Shown: piece by piece, positions 40,201 to 48,387 of the stretch | How positions within the stretch are numbered: position 1 is the first letter of the stretch | Layout of the letters: every line of letters begins with the position of its first letter | Origin: Ferrimonas gelatinilytica | GTDB lineage: Bacteria; Pseudomonadota; Gammaproteobacteria; Enterobacterales; Shewanellaceae | Assembly (NCBI RefSeq): GCF_039544205.1 | Contig: NZ_BAABLF010000004.1 | Span: forward strand, 155,399-219,398 | DNA length: 64,000 bases | Reading direction: 5' to 3' | Made by a program: the position numbers and the translations under genes | The notes under the pieces: generated by a model | The model's input: only the letters and a program-made list of their open reading frames with translations | Database searches by the model: none | What the model was told of the DNA's origin: nothing

Positions 40201-42344
40201 GTACTGCGATCCTTTTTCCGCTTCAGCAGCGATATCACGTTTTGCTGACGCTCTTCAGCCCATTGCTCCACATGGGAAGGAGTTTCCAATGACTGCTTGG
40301 ATACAGGTAACTCACTCTCACCCCGCGCTTGTTGTATCGCCTCACGCCTCCGGTCCTTCATGCCACGGGTACGCTCAGCTTTAGAGGATAATGGCGGTGC
40401 CTTTTTGGCCTCATCCTCAGCATTTTTCACAATGCTTTTACGCCGTCTGTACCGCTCCACCGATTTTGCGGAGGGTTTGGTACGCTTCTTTTCCATTTTC
40501 TTCCAGTCTTCGAAATGTAAGATGTCGGCTTGGTGTCGTTGACTAAAGTTGGATGACCCCAGCATCAACTCACATCGGCTAAAGCCCTCCTGCTCTTGTA
40601 GACGCACATAGATAATCGAGGAATTATCCTGATTAAAGCGCGCCTCCAATCGCCAACTACGGCCAGCCCGGGCAATAACCTTCCAGTCTTCAAAGTTCGG
40701 GTGATTCACCTCATAAAACATCTCATCGTTACGCCAGAGCCCTTTACTGGTCATGGTGACTGTCTCAACGGGCAGCAGTCGGGCATGCACCTCAGCCTCA
40801 TTGGCTTTGGTCAGTGCATGCCTATGCTTCTGCATATGAACGTTCCAATAGTTCAATGGTGTAGGAGCAAGGCCAGATTCAATCAGGAGCGTGGTCTGGC
40901 CCGATAACGACTCAAAGATGGCGCTGTTATGATCGAGAACAGCGTCAATTAGCAGCTTGTTTATCTCTTTAAGCGTTAACGCAGCGTCCAGTCTTGGGTC
41001 TTTATCTCCCCGAATGTACTGACGACCTTTCGTGGTTCCCTTCAGTTCATGAACCAATTTACTGTTCAAGATATTGAAGCGTTGCTCAACGATCCCTTTG
41101 AGCTCAGCACGGTAAGGAGGGGCAAGACTTAAGTGCCCGACAAGGGGCACAGCAAGGTTTTCTGCATCTTTACAGATGAACTCCCCACGGTCACACAGCA
41201 GCCGTTGGGGGATGTGGTGACATGGCCACTCAGCCTCCTCGATCTCAATACCATACATCGCACAGTATTCTTTCTTCGGAGTGAAGCTGTTCACGAGTGC
41301 CTGACGCCCAGCTCTCCAAGACGCATACTCCATGGAAACATGAAGCCCTACGATCATGCGGCTTTCCTTGTCGACAACGCAGTAAACTGTTGGTCGGCCA
41401 AGCACGTAATTACGACGAAATTCAGACACAACGTGTACATCGAGTACCGTGGCATCAAGTTCAAAGCAACTACCTGGCACTTCCGTATGAACAGTTGCGG
41501 AGCCACGCAACCCCCGGCGGTTACGAGCGAAATCTCCCGATGATGTTTGCTTTCGAATGAGTTCCTGCTTGGGAATAAGCTTTTTCACCCAGTAGACGAA
41601 GGCTCGATAGCTAGGCACCTGTACCTCACGAACTTCACTCTCCGCAGACACCAGTTCCTCTGCGTATAACTCCTTGAGCATCTGGTCATAAACCCGACTG
41701 AACGTCGCCTTTTTACCTTTTAGGCCATAGCGTTTCATCGCCTTCAGGAACTTAGCCTTATCCTCTTCGCTCGTGTTTACACCAAGCGGAACATCCATAC
41801 TTGGCGTGGATACTTGTATCGGCGAGCCGCGCTTTACACTTCCTGCAATACGGGGTTTCCCGGCACCTCCCGAGTACTTGTAAGCAGGCAACAGCGCATT
41901 GCGCTCCTGTCCATACTTCCAAAAGAGATTGAGCGAGCGGTATAGCCCTTGAACATAAGTTCCTTTCTGCCTTGCGTGTGCAACCACCAAGTTACAGCGC
42001 GGGTTAAGTGCAAACTCAAGCAGAAAGTTGGGTGAAGACACTAACTCTCGGATCAGGTCAAAGCGATCATCCCGCTTCTTGCGATGAGATGTAGAGATCT
42101 CCTCCTCTGCCACAAGCTGATAAAAAGGCGCCGGGAAGTCGGTATGCGTGATCTGACCGCTTTTTATCTCATCCGTGAACTGAGAAAGCGAGATCACAAT
42201 TGGGCGTTGAAGCCCTGACGTATCTTGAAGTCGAAACAGAACCAAAAGATTCACATCTGCATAGTGTCCAAGAACGCGATAGGTCCCATCCTCTACACCA
42301 TCAACCTGCAGTACCTGCCAGACACTGTTTTTTTCAACTTGCAT
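40197..42344 (-). CDS. tnsB: TnsB DDE transposase
   Basis: Transposase of 715 residues (Tn7 TnsB is about 702) that binds the end repeats and joins the 3' ends to the target. The retroviral integrase-like catalytic triad is D297 (SCFELDATV), D385 (LLCDRGEF) and E420 (GIVEQRF). The spacings of 88 and 35 residues equal those I know for Tn7 TnsB. N-terminal DNA-binding domains and a C-terminal tail rich in Lys and Glu for TnsC contact are present. It overlaps tnsA by 11 bp. Confidence 0.96.
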   Translation of the reverse strand: MQVEKNSVWQVLQVDGVEDGTYRVLGHYADVNLLVLFRLQDTSGLQRPIVISLSQFTDEIKSGQITHTDFPAPFYQLVAEEEISTSHRKKRDDRFDLIRELVSSPNFLLEFALNPRCNLVVAHARQKGTYVQGLYRSLNLFWKYGQERNALLPAYKYSGGAGKPRIAGSVKRGSPIQVSTPSMDVPLGVNTSEEDKAKFLKAMKRYGLKGKKATFSRVYDQMLKELYAEELVSAESEVREVQVPSYRAFVYWVKKLIPKQELIRKQTSSGDFARNRRGLRGSATVHTEVPGSCFELDATVLDVHVVSEFRRNYVLGRPTVYCVVDKESRMIVGLHVSMEYASWRAGRQALVNSFTPKKEYCAMYGIEIEEAEWPCHHIPQRLLCDRGEFICKDAENLAVPLVGHLSLAPPYRAELKGIVEQRFNILNSKLVHELKGTTKGRQYIRGDKDPRLDAALTLKEINKLLIDAVLDHNSAIFESLSGQTTLLIESGLAPTPLNYWNVHMQKHRHALTKANEAEVHARLLPVETVTMTSKGLWRNDEMFYEVNHPNFEDWKVIARAGRSWRLEARFNQDNSSIIYVRLQEQEGFSRCELMLGSSNFSQRHQADILHFEDWKKMEKKRTKPSAKSVERYRRRKSIVKNAEDEAKKAPPLSSKAERTRGMKDRRREAIQQARGESELPVSKQSLETPSHVEQWAEERQQNVISLLKRKKDRST

Positions 42345-43161
42345 GGTGGCACTCCATGTCTTGGCTCAACACATTGAGCACCTCTACGATGCCGGTGTCA
42401 GCGATTGGCTTGTCGAGATTTACGACAACTTGTTTAGTGGCCAGCAAAACCTTAAAGAGCACCAAGGCATCGTCATGCTCAATCCCAATTTCTTGAACGA
42501 AGGTGTTGCACACTTCCTCAATCAGCACAGTTCCATGGTGGGTAAGAGCTCTTGCATGATCCATCAAGTCATCGGGGAAACTAGCTCCATGACGCAATGG
42601 TGCGGTAAACCACTGAATGTTTTTTGACTGGATTTTGTTCTGTTCTGTCATCACAAAGACGTGAAACGGGATCCCCTGCAACTGCCACCAGGTCCGCTCG
42701 ATATCGAGCTTTTCAGCCGTACGCTGGTCTTTGAGTTTATCCTCTGGCTTCACGCTAACTGCTTCGTACCAGGTGGTCGTTCCATCCGTTCTCGTAAGCA
42801 AGAAGTCTGTCGTCATGACATTGATCTCCTTGCCTGGCGACTGCGGATTAACGGGATGATCTACCCCCAGTGTCTGAGCGATCTTGACCGATAGATCGAG
42901 TGGTAAGAGGGGAAATTGTTCACGGATGTCGATGATTGAATCACTGAACTCTGCAATATAGAAGAGGCAGGATTCATGCTCAGAGAGGGTGTGGTGGGTG
43001 CGGCCAAATTTGAGTCCTTCAATCTTACCGCTATTACCGCAAGAATTGACGTCTTGTACTCGTAGCCAAGGCATGTACTCACACCTTTCGCCTAACCCAA
43101 ACTTTTTCTTCAAGGCGCGCTGATAATCAGACAACGTCTCTAACTTCCTACGTCGTGCCAA
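42334..43161 (-). CDS. tnsA: TnsA endonuclease, 5'-strand cleavage subunit
   Basis: Length 275 residues, as in Tn7. It has a restriction-endonuclease-like fold with E63 (HTLSEHES), D119 (MTTDFLLTR) and K138 (YEAVSVKPED) as the likely active site. The C-terminal half contacts TnsB/TnsC. Its presence implies cut-and-paste transposition. The start is TTG at 43161, supported by GGAG nine bases upstream; the ATG just before it is followed at once by a stop (ATG GAG TGA). The promoter must lie within the right-end repeats, so TnsB binding could repress it. Confidence 0.93.
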   Translation of the reverse strand: MARRRKLETLSDYQRALKKKFGLGERCEYMPWLRVQDVNSCGNSGKIEGLKFGRTHHTLSEHESCLFYIAEFSDSIIDIREQFPLLPLDLSVKIAQTLGVDHPVNPQSPGKEINVMTTDFLLTRTDGTTTWYEAVSVKPEDKLKDQRTAEKLDIERTWWQLQGIPFHVFVMTEQNKIQSKNIQWFTAPLRHGASFPDDLMDHARALTHHGTVLIEEVCNTFVQEIGIEHDDALVLFKVLLATKQVVVNLDKPIADTGIVEVLNVLSQDMECHHAS

Positions 43162-43207
43162 GACACTTCACTCCATAACAGCAACTACAGAGCGAAGTGT
43201 AACGCAG

Positions 43208-43285
43208 TGTACAAACTTTATTGTTCCAAACCGGCCTTATGTACAAACTTTAAGGCTTATGTACAAACTTTATTGTGCCTAAACA
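43208..43285 (-). repeat. Transposon right end with three TnsB-type sites
   Basis: Three copies of TGTACAAACTTTA begin at 43208, 43240 and 43260, the last running to the terminus as TGTACAAACTTTATTGTGCCTAAACA. Closely packed sites at the tnsA end are typical of Tn7 right ends. They lie 47 bases upstream of the tnsA start and probably overlap its promoter. Confidence 0.92.
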
Positions 43286-43290
43286 ACTAG
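43286..43290. repeat. 5-bp target-site duplication, right copy (ACTAG)
   Basis: ACTAG follows the right terminus and includes the complement of the yhiN TAG stop codon (43289-43287). Removing the element and one copy restores a continuous yhiN 3' end running into the intergenic region at 21515. Confidence 0.93.
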
Positions 43291-44483
43291 GCGTTCTGAC
43301 CCGCCACGTAGCCACTGCTCCAGGCCCACTGGAAGTTGTAACCCCCAAGCCAGCCGGTAACATCCAGCACCTCGCCCACAAAGAAGAGCCCGGGAACGCG
43401 CTTTGACGCCATGGTCTTGGAGCTGATCTCGTCCGTATCCACCCCACCCAGCGTCACTTCAGCGGTGCGATAACCTTCATCGCCAGCGGGCCGCAATTCG
43501 AAACGGTTAAGGGTCAGGGCGATGGCCGACAGCTGGGCCTTATTAAGCTGGGCCAGCTGCTCATTTTCCCACCCCTGGTGAGCCATCAGCGCCTCCGCCA
43601 GCCGGGCGGGCAGCCACTCGGAAAGCACCGTCAGCAGTCGTCGCTTGGGGGTGCGGGACTTGGCTTCTGCCAGACATTCGGCTGCGTCGTCCGAGGGCAG
43701 GAGATCCACGGTCACCGGCTCCCCCACGCCCCGGTAGTTGGAGGCCTGCAGTACCGCCGGGCCGGAAACACCCCGATGGGTGATCAGAAGCTGTTCGGTG
43801 AAGGCGGGGCCTACCGGTTTGTCGCGGGGACCGGCCTGTACTCTGGTGGTCAGGCTGATACCGGACAGCGGCTCGAAGTGCTGTTTATCCTTGGGTTGCA
43901 GGGTCAGCGGCACCAGGCCGGCCCGGGTCGGCAGCACCCGCAGTCCGAACTGTTCTGCCAGCTGGTACCCCAGGGGCGTCGCCCCCAGTTTGGGCATGGA
44001 GAGTCCGCCGGTCGCCACCACCAGCGACTCGCACTGGATCCGTCCAGTGGAGGTGGCCACCGAAAAGCCCCCCTCTCCCCGACTGACGGACTCGACCTGG
44101 CAGCGCAACCTTAACTGCACGCGCTGCTGATCACACTCCGCCAGCAGCATCTGCACGATCGCCTTGGCCGATTCATCACAAAATAGCTGGCCATGCTCCC
44201 GCTCGTGATAGGGGATCCCGTGTCGGGCCACCATGGCGATAAAGTCCCAATGGCTGTACTGGGCCAGGGCGGATTTAACGAAGTGCGGGTTACCGCACAG
44301 ATAGTTGGCGGGCACCACATCCAAATTGGTGAAGTTGCAGCGGCCGCCGCCACTGATCAGGATCTTCTTACCCGCCTGCTTGGCGTGATCCAGCACCAGC
44401 ACCTGGCGTCCACGGGCGGCGGCCGTCGCCGCACACATCAACCCCGCTGCTCCGGCCCCAATCACCACAACATCCACGTTCAT
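43287..44483 (-). CDS. yhiN: YhiN/HI0933-family flavoprotein; transposon attachment gene
   Basis: FAD-dependent, BaiN-like oxidoreductase of 398 residues. The N-terminal dinucleotide fold is VVVIGAGAAGLMCA; GKKILISGGGRCNFTN follows near residue 45, and the C-terminus has VLDVTGWLGGYNFQWAWSSGYVAGQNA, the strongly conserved family signature. The physiological substrate is uncertain. The start at 44483 is chosen over 44540 because the FAD motif begins there and GAGAG precedes it. The transposon sits at its stop codon without altering the protein, so function should be kept, but the native downstream sequence is replaced. Confidence 0.94.
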   Translation of the reverse strand: MNVDVVVIGAGAAGLMCAATAAARGRQVLVLDHAKQAGKKILISGGGRCNFTNLDVVPANYLCGNPHFVKSALAQYSHWDFIAMVARHGIPYHEREHGQLFCDESAKAIVQMLLAECDQQRVQLRLRCQVESVSRGEGGFSVATSTGRIQCESLVVATGGLSMPKLGATPLGYQLAEQFGLRVLPTRAGLVPLTLQPKDKQHFEPLSGISLTTRVQAGPRDKPVGPAFTEQLLITHRGVSGPAVLQASNYRGVGEPVTVDLLPSDDAAECLAEAKSRTPKRRLLTVLSEWLPARLAEALMAHQGWENEQLAQLNKAQLSAIALTLNRFELRPAGDEGYRTAEVTLGGVDTDEISSKTMASKRVPGLFFVGEVLDVTGWLGGYNFQWAWSSGYVAGQNA

Positions 44484-44520
44484 CGAACACTCTCTCGGCT
44501 TATTGGTCACAATAACCAGC

Positions 44521-44544
44521 AAAAGGGGGTGCCTGAGCACCCCC
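44521..44544 (-). terminator. Terminator between gpsA and yhiN
   Basis: GGGGGTGC-CTGA-GCACCCCC at 44525-44544; read leftward it is followed by TTTT (44524-44521). It would end gpsA transcription. It overlaps the unused upstream part of the yhiN frame, supporting the later yhiN start. Confidence 0.75.
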
Positions 44545-44575
44545 TGAGTTCACAGTAAAGCAGCCCCAGGCCGAT

Positions 44576-45580
44576 TTACTCCTGTTTCATATCTCGACTG
44601 AGCAGATCCCGTGCCGCTTCCTCCACCGGCTTACCCTGGTACAACACCTGGTACAGCTGTTCGGTGATCGGCATCTCCACCCCCTGACGCTTAGCCAGCT
44701 GGTAGACCTCCTCGGCGTTACGGTAGCCCTCGACCACTTGGCCTATCTCCGCCATCGCCTGCTCCACCTCTTTGCCCTGGCCAAGGGCCAGGCCGAAGCG
44801 GCGGTTTCGGGACTGGTTATCGGTACAGGTGAGCACCAGGTCCCCCAGGCCGGCCATCCCCATGAAGGTGGCCTTATCGGCCCCCAGGGAGCAGCCGAGC
44901 CGGCACATCTCCACCAGGCCCCGGGTGATCAGGGCGGTGCGGGCATTGGCACCGAACCCGATGCCATCGGACATGCCGGCGGCAATGGCGATGACGTTCT
45001 TGACCGCCCCCCCCAGCTGCATACCGATAAAGTCCGGATTGACGTAGACCCGCATCCAGCTGCCGCAGTGCAGCAGACTCGCCAGGTCTTTGGCAAAGTC
45101 CGGATCCGTCGACGCCAGGGAGATGGCGGTCGGCAGTCCCTTAGCCATCTCCTTGGCAAAGGTGGGCCCGGAAAGGATCGCCAGCGGGATCTGCTCACCG
45201 AGTACCTCCCTGGCCACATCCTGCAACAGACGACCCGTCTTGGGCTCCAGCCCCTTGGTGGCCCAGACTAGGCGGGCATCCTCCCGCAGCAGCGGCTTCG
45301 CCTGCCTGAGCACCTCGGCAAAGACATGGCTGGGCACCACCACCATCACATTGCGGGAGGCGGTCAGCGCCTTGGCCAGGTCGGCTTCGATCACCAGGGG
45401 GTCGGGGAACGCCGCCCCGGGCAGAAACGCCTCGTTGCTACGGTCTGCCTGCAGAGTCGCCATATGCTCGGGTTGGTGACCCCAAAGCACGGTCCGGTGG
45501 CCGTTGCGGGCGAGAGAAATGGCAAGGGCGGTGCCGTAAGACCCCGCCCCCAATACCGTGATATCGGCGTAATCAGTCAA
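44576..45580 (-). CDS. gpsA: NAD(P)-dependent glycerol-3-phosphate dehydrogenase
   Basis: Reduces dihydroxyacetone phosphate to sn-glycerol-3-phosphate for phospholipid synthesis. Length 334 residues. NAD-binding ITVLGAGSYGTALA at the start, ATKGLEPKTGRLL and SGPTFAKEM in the middle, the catalytic Lys in GGAVKNVIAIAAG, and GLGDLVLTCTDNQSRNRRFG. It lies 14 bases after secB, the common secB-gpsA operon. Confidence 0.97.
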   Translation of the reverse strand: MTDYADITVLGAGSYGTALAISLARNGHRTVLWGHQPEHMATLQADRSNEAFLPGAAFPDPLVIEADLAKALTASRNVMVVVPSHVFAEVLRQAKPLLREDARLVWATKGLEPKTGRLLQDVAREVLGEQIPLAILSGPTFAKEMAKGLPTAISLASTDPDFAKDLASLLHCGSWMRVYVNPDFIGMQLGGAVKNVIAIAAGMSDGIGFGANARTALITRGLVEMCRLGCSLGADKATFMGMAGLGDLVLTCTDNQSRNRRFGLALGQGKEVEQAMAEIGQVVEGYRNAEEVYQLAKRQGVEMPITEQLYQVLYQGKPVEEAARDLLSRDMKQE

Positions 45581-45594
45581 CGGAACGACTCCGA

Positions 45595-46089
45595 TCAGGC
45601 CTCAGCCTGCTCTTCGGCAGCGGCCGATTCCTGCTGGCGTTTCTGCAGGTACTGAGCAAACAGGGCGTCAAAGTTTACCGGTGCCAGGTTCAGCGGCGGG
45701 AAGGTGCCACGGTTCACCAGGCTGGCCACGGCTTCGCGGGCATAGGGGAACAGGATGTTTGGACAACCTGCGCCCAGGGCGTGGGCGAGCTGCGCATCCG
45801 GCAGGTTGGAGATGGTGAAGATACCGGCCTGCTGAACTTCGCACAGGAACGCCACTGCTTCTTCCACCTTGGTGGTCACGGTGATGGAGATCACCACCTC
45901 GTAAGTGTCATCCGCCAGCTTGTTGGAGCGGGTATCCAGGTCCAGCTTCACCTCGGGCTTCCACTCTTTCTGGAAGATCGCCGGAGAGTTGGGAGTTTCG
46001 AAGGAGATGTCCTTGGTGTAAACACGTTGGATCTGGAAAGCGGGAGCGGCTTGCTGCTCGGAAGCGGCGTTGTTCACTGCGTCAGTCAT
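45595..46089 (-). CDS. secB: Protein-export chaperone SecB
   Basis: Tetrameric chaperone that keeps preproteins unfolded for SecA. Length 164 residues. Family sequence includes QRVYTKDISFETPNSPAIF near the N-terminus, VVISITVTTKVEEAVAFLCEVQQAGIF, the GCPNILFPYAREAVASLVNRGTFPPLNLAPVNFDALF core, and an Ala/Glu-rich tail. It is followed by gpsA on the same strand. Confidence 0.97.
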   Translation of the reverse strand: MTDAVNNAASEQQAAPAFQIQRVYTKDISFETPNSPAIFQKEWKPEVKLDLDTRSNKLADDTYEVVISITVTTKVEEAVAFLCEVQQAGIFTISNLPDAQLAHALGAGCPNILFPYAREAVASLVNRGTFPPLNLAPVNFDALFAQYLQKRQQESAAAEEQAEA

Positions 46090-46222
46090 TATCTGTTACC
46101 TGTTTTAACGGTTTGAAGTCTCGGGCATCCGTTCGCCGATCCGGCAACCTGTCATAAGGCGCCAAAACTGCAGGGCCGATGCCGGACACTGGTGCGATGG
46201 GTCGGGAGAGCCGAGTCAAAAC

Positions 46223-46660
46223 TCAGCGCTTTTTGCCCCGAACGGTCGGCATGTTGGCGGCGTTCCAGTCGGTCATACCCCCTTTGAGGTTATAGACCTG
46301 AGTGAAGCCCGCCTTTACCAGCGTGTTGGCAGCCTGGCTGGAACTGATCCCAGCGTTACACACAACAATGATGGGGGTGTTCTTAAGCTTTTCAACCGCC
46401 GACAGCTGATTATTTTTGATCTGGGAGAGCGGCAGGTTGATAGCATCAACGATGTGGCCTTTCTTGAACTCATCCTGGCCACGGACATCCAGGACACGGG
46501 CCTCCTCTTTGTTGATCAACAAAGTAGCTCGCTGATGATCGACAGTGGTGACCTTGCTCAGCTTGCCCTGAACCAGGGTAAACAGGAACATCACCAGCAG
46601 CGCGACCCAAAGCAGGCTCAGCACCGGATGCTGAGACAGAAAAGTAAAAATCTCGTTCAT
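46223..46660 (-). CDS. yibN: Membrane-anchored rhodanese-like protein (YibN)
   Basis: Length 145 residues from the Met at 46660 (the upstream extension to 46720 lacks homology). One N-terminal transmembrane helix (residues about 14-31) is followed by a rhodanese domain with active-site Cys in IIVVCNAGISSSQA and the strand ARVLDVRGQDEFKKGHI. Sulfur transfer is presumed. It lies upstream of secB, the same neighbourhood as in E. coli, although grxC is absent between them. It is divergent from gpmI. Confidence 0.88.
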   Translation of the reverse strand: MNEIFTFLSQHPVLSLLWVALLVMFLFTLVQGKLSKVTTVDHQRATLLINKEEARVLDVRGQDEFKKGHIVDAINLPLSQIKNNQLSAVEKLKNTPIIVVCNAGISSSQAANTLVKAGFTQVYNLKGGMTDWNAANMPTVRGKKR

Positions 46661-46851
46661 GAATTGGCCTGTGAATACGCTTTGTGGCAAAAAATAAGGG
46701 GGCAGTATACCCCGAGTCACGCCTCGGTGCAGCGTCCCGGTGCACGGGTCAGGCGAGAGACTGGTGGCGAGGATTAAGGCTGTTGTAAACTTTCAACCTG
46801 ACGCCCATAAACTGCCAGCAACCCTGCCGGCGAACTGATCAAGGAATTGTC

Positions 46852-48387
46852 ATGACTGTCGCCACCAAACCCCTTGCCCTGCTGATTCTCGACGGCTGGG
46901 GTGCCCGGGAAGCCACCCCGGACAACGCCATTGCCGCGGCCCACACCCCCAACCTGGATCGTCTCTTTGCCGAGTCCGCCAGCGGCCTTATCTCTGCGTC
47001 AGGGTTGGATGTCGGCCTGCCGGAGGGGCAAATGGGGAACTCCGAGGTGGGCCACATCAACATCGGTGCCGGCCGGGTGGTGTACCAAGAGCTGACCCGC
47101 ATCGGCAAGGCGATTGACGACGGTGAGTTTAACCACAATCCTGCTCTGGTCGAGGCGATCGAGGCCGCCAAGGCGAAGGATGGCGCGGTTCACATCATGG
47201 GCCTGCTCTCCCCCGGCGGGGTTCATAGCCATGAAGATCATATCGAGGCGATGATCCGACTCGCCGCCGATCGGGGTGTCGAGCGACTCTACCTGCACGC
47301 CTTCCTGGATGGCCGTGACACCCCGCCTCGCAGCGCCGAAGCTTCACTGAGCCGCTTCTCCGAGCTCTTTGCCAAACTGGGCAGGGGCAAGATCGCCACC
47401 CTGGTGGGTCGCTACTACGCCATGGACCGGGATCAGCGTTGGGAGCGGGTTGAGAAGGCCTACCGACTGCTGACCGGGGGGCAGGGCGAGCAGCAGGCCA
47501 CGGATGCCGTCACCGGCCTTGAAGCGGCTTATGGCCGTGACGAGAACGACGAGTTTGTTGCACCCACGGTGATTGGTGACGCCGTACCGATGCAGGATGG
47601 GGACGCCCTGATCTTCATGAACTTCAGGGCCGACCGTGCCCGCCAGCTGACCCGTGCCTTTGTCGATGACAGCTTCGACGGCTTCCAGCGCCAGGTCCGT
47701 CCCCGTCTCTGTGGCATGGTGATGCTGACCCAGTACGCCGCCAACATCGAGACCGCCTGCGCCTTCCCACCCACCGATCTGGTCAACACCCTGGGTGAGA
47801 CCCTGTCCCGGGCGGGCAAGCGTCAGCTGCGGATCAGCGAAACCGAGAAGTACGCCCACGTCACCTTCTTCTTCAACGGTGGCGTCGAAACTCCCTTCGA
47901 CGGCGAAGATCGTTGCCTGATCGACTCGCCCAAGGTCGCCACCTACGACTTGGCCCCGGCCATGAGCTCCGAGGCCCTAACCGATCAACTGGTGGCCGCC
48001 ATCGAGGCCGGTCAGCATGATGTGATCATCTGTAACTACCCCAACGGGGACATGGTGGGCCACACCGGTGACTTCGATGCCGCCGTCAAGGCCTGCGAAG
48101 CGGTGGATCGGTGCATCGGACGGGTCATCACCGCCCTGCAGAAGGTGGGCGGCGAATGCCTGATCACCGCAGATCATGGTAACGCGGAGCAGATGAAGGA
48201 CGCCAGAACTGGCCAGGCCCATACAGCGCACACCAGTGAGCCGGTACCCCTTATCTACGTAGGTCGCCCCGGCGAGATCCGCAGCGGCGGCACCCTCTCT
48301 GACATCGCGCCCACCATCCTGACCCTGATGGAGATGCCGGTGCCGGAAGAGATGACCGGTCGCCCACTGGTCACCCTTGCTTCGTGA
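46852..48387 (+). CDS. gpmI: 2,3-bisphosphoglycerate-independent phosphoglycerate mutase
   Basis: Glycolytic enzyme interconverting 3- and 2-phosphoglycerate with two Mn ions. Length 511 residues. The alkaline-phosphatase-like metal site begins LLILDGWGARE; the phosphoserine is in EGQMGNSEVGHINIGAGR near residue 63; HAFLDGRDTPPRSA and ITADHGNAEQM are present. The envC start overlaps its stop (GTGA), giving the gpmI-envC-ctpA order common in gammaproteobacteria. Confidence 0.97.
   Translation: MTVATKPLALLILDGWGAREATPDNAIAAAHTPNLDRLFAESASGLISASGLDVGLPEGQMGNSEVGHINIGAGRVVYQELTRIGKAIDDGEFNHNPALVEAIEAAKAKDGAVHIMGLLSPGGVHSHEDHIEAMIRLAADRGVERLYLHAFLDGRDTPPRSAEASLSRFSELFAKLGRGKIATLVGRYYAMDRDQRWERVEKAYRLLTGGQGEQQATDAVTGLEAAYGRDENDEFVAPTVIGDAVPMQDGDALIFMNFRADRARQLTRAFVDDSFDGFQRQVRPRLCGMVMLTQYAANIETACAFPPTDLVNTLGETLSRAGKRQLRISETEKYAHVTFFFNGGVETPFDGEDRCLIDSPKVATYDLAPAMSSEALTDQLVAAIEAGQHDVIICNYPNGDMVGHTGDFDAAVKACEAVDRCIGRVITALQKVGGECLITADHGNAEQMKDARTGQAHTAHTSEPVPLIYVGRPGEIRSGGTLSDIAPTILTLMEMPVPEEMTGRPLVTLAS

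Larger units (their letters stand above)
21521..43285. mobile_element. Complete Tn7-like transposon inserted at the yhiN stop codon
   Basis: Bounded by TGTATCGGCACAATAGAG on the left and the inverted equivalent TGTTTAGGCACAATAAAG on the right, each followed by GTTTGTACA, and flanked by ACTAG duplications. It carries tnsA, tnsB, tnsC and tnsD in the canonical order, transcribed from the right end inward. The tnsA end faces yhiN, as the right end of Tn7 faces glmS. Cargo: phospholipase-like pair, second TniQ, YgjP-like protease, type I restriction-modification with nested ptuAB, and a beta-lactamase-fold/membrane protein pair. No TnsE, CRISPR array or cas genes were found. All core genes are intact, so it may be active. 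Confidence 0.95.

Noticed and set aside
21521..43285. Possible CRISPR array, cas genes or TnsE inside the Tn7-like element
   Set aside because: No spaced direct repeats were seen in the spacers at 21580-21812, 24566-24954 or 32003-32107, and every long frame has another assignment; no protein resembles TnsE.
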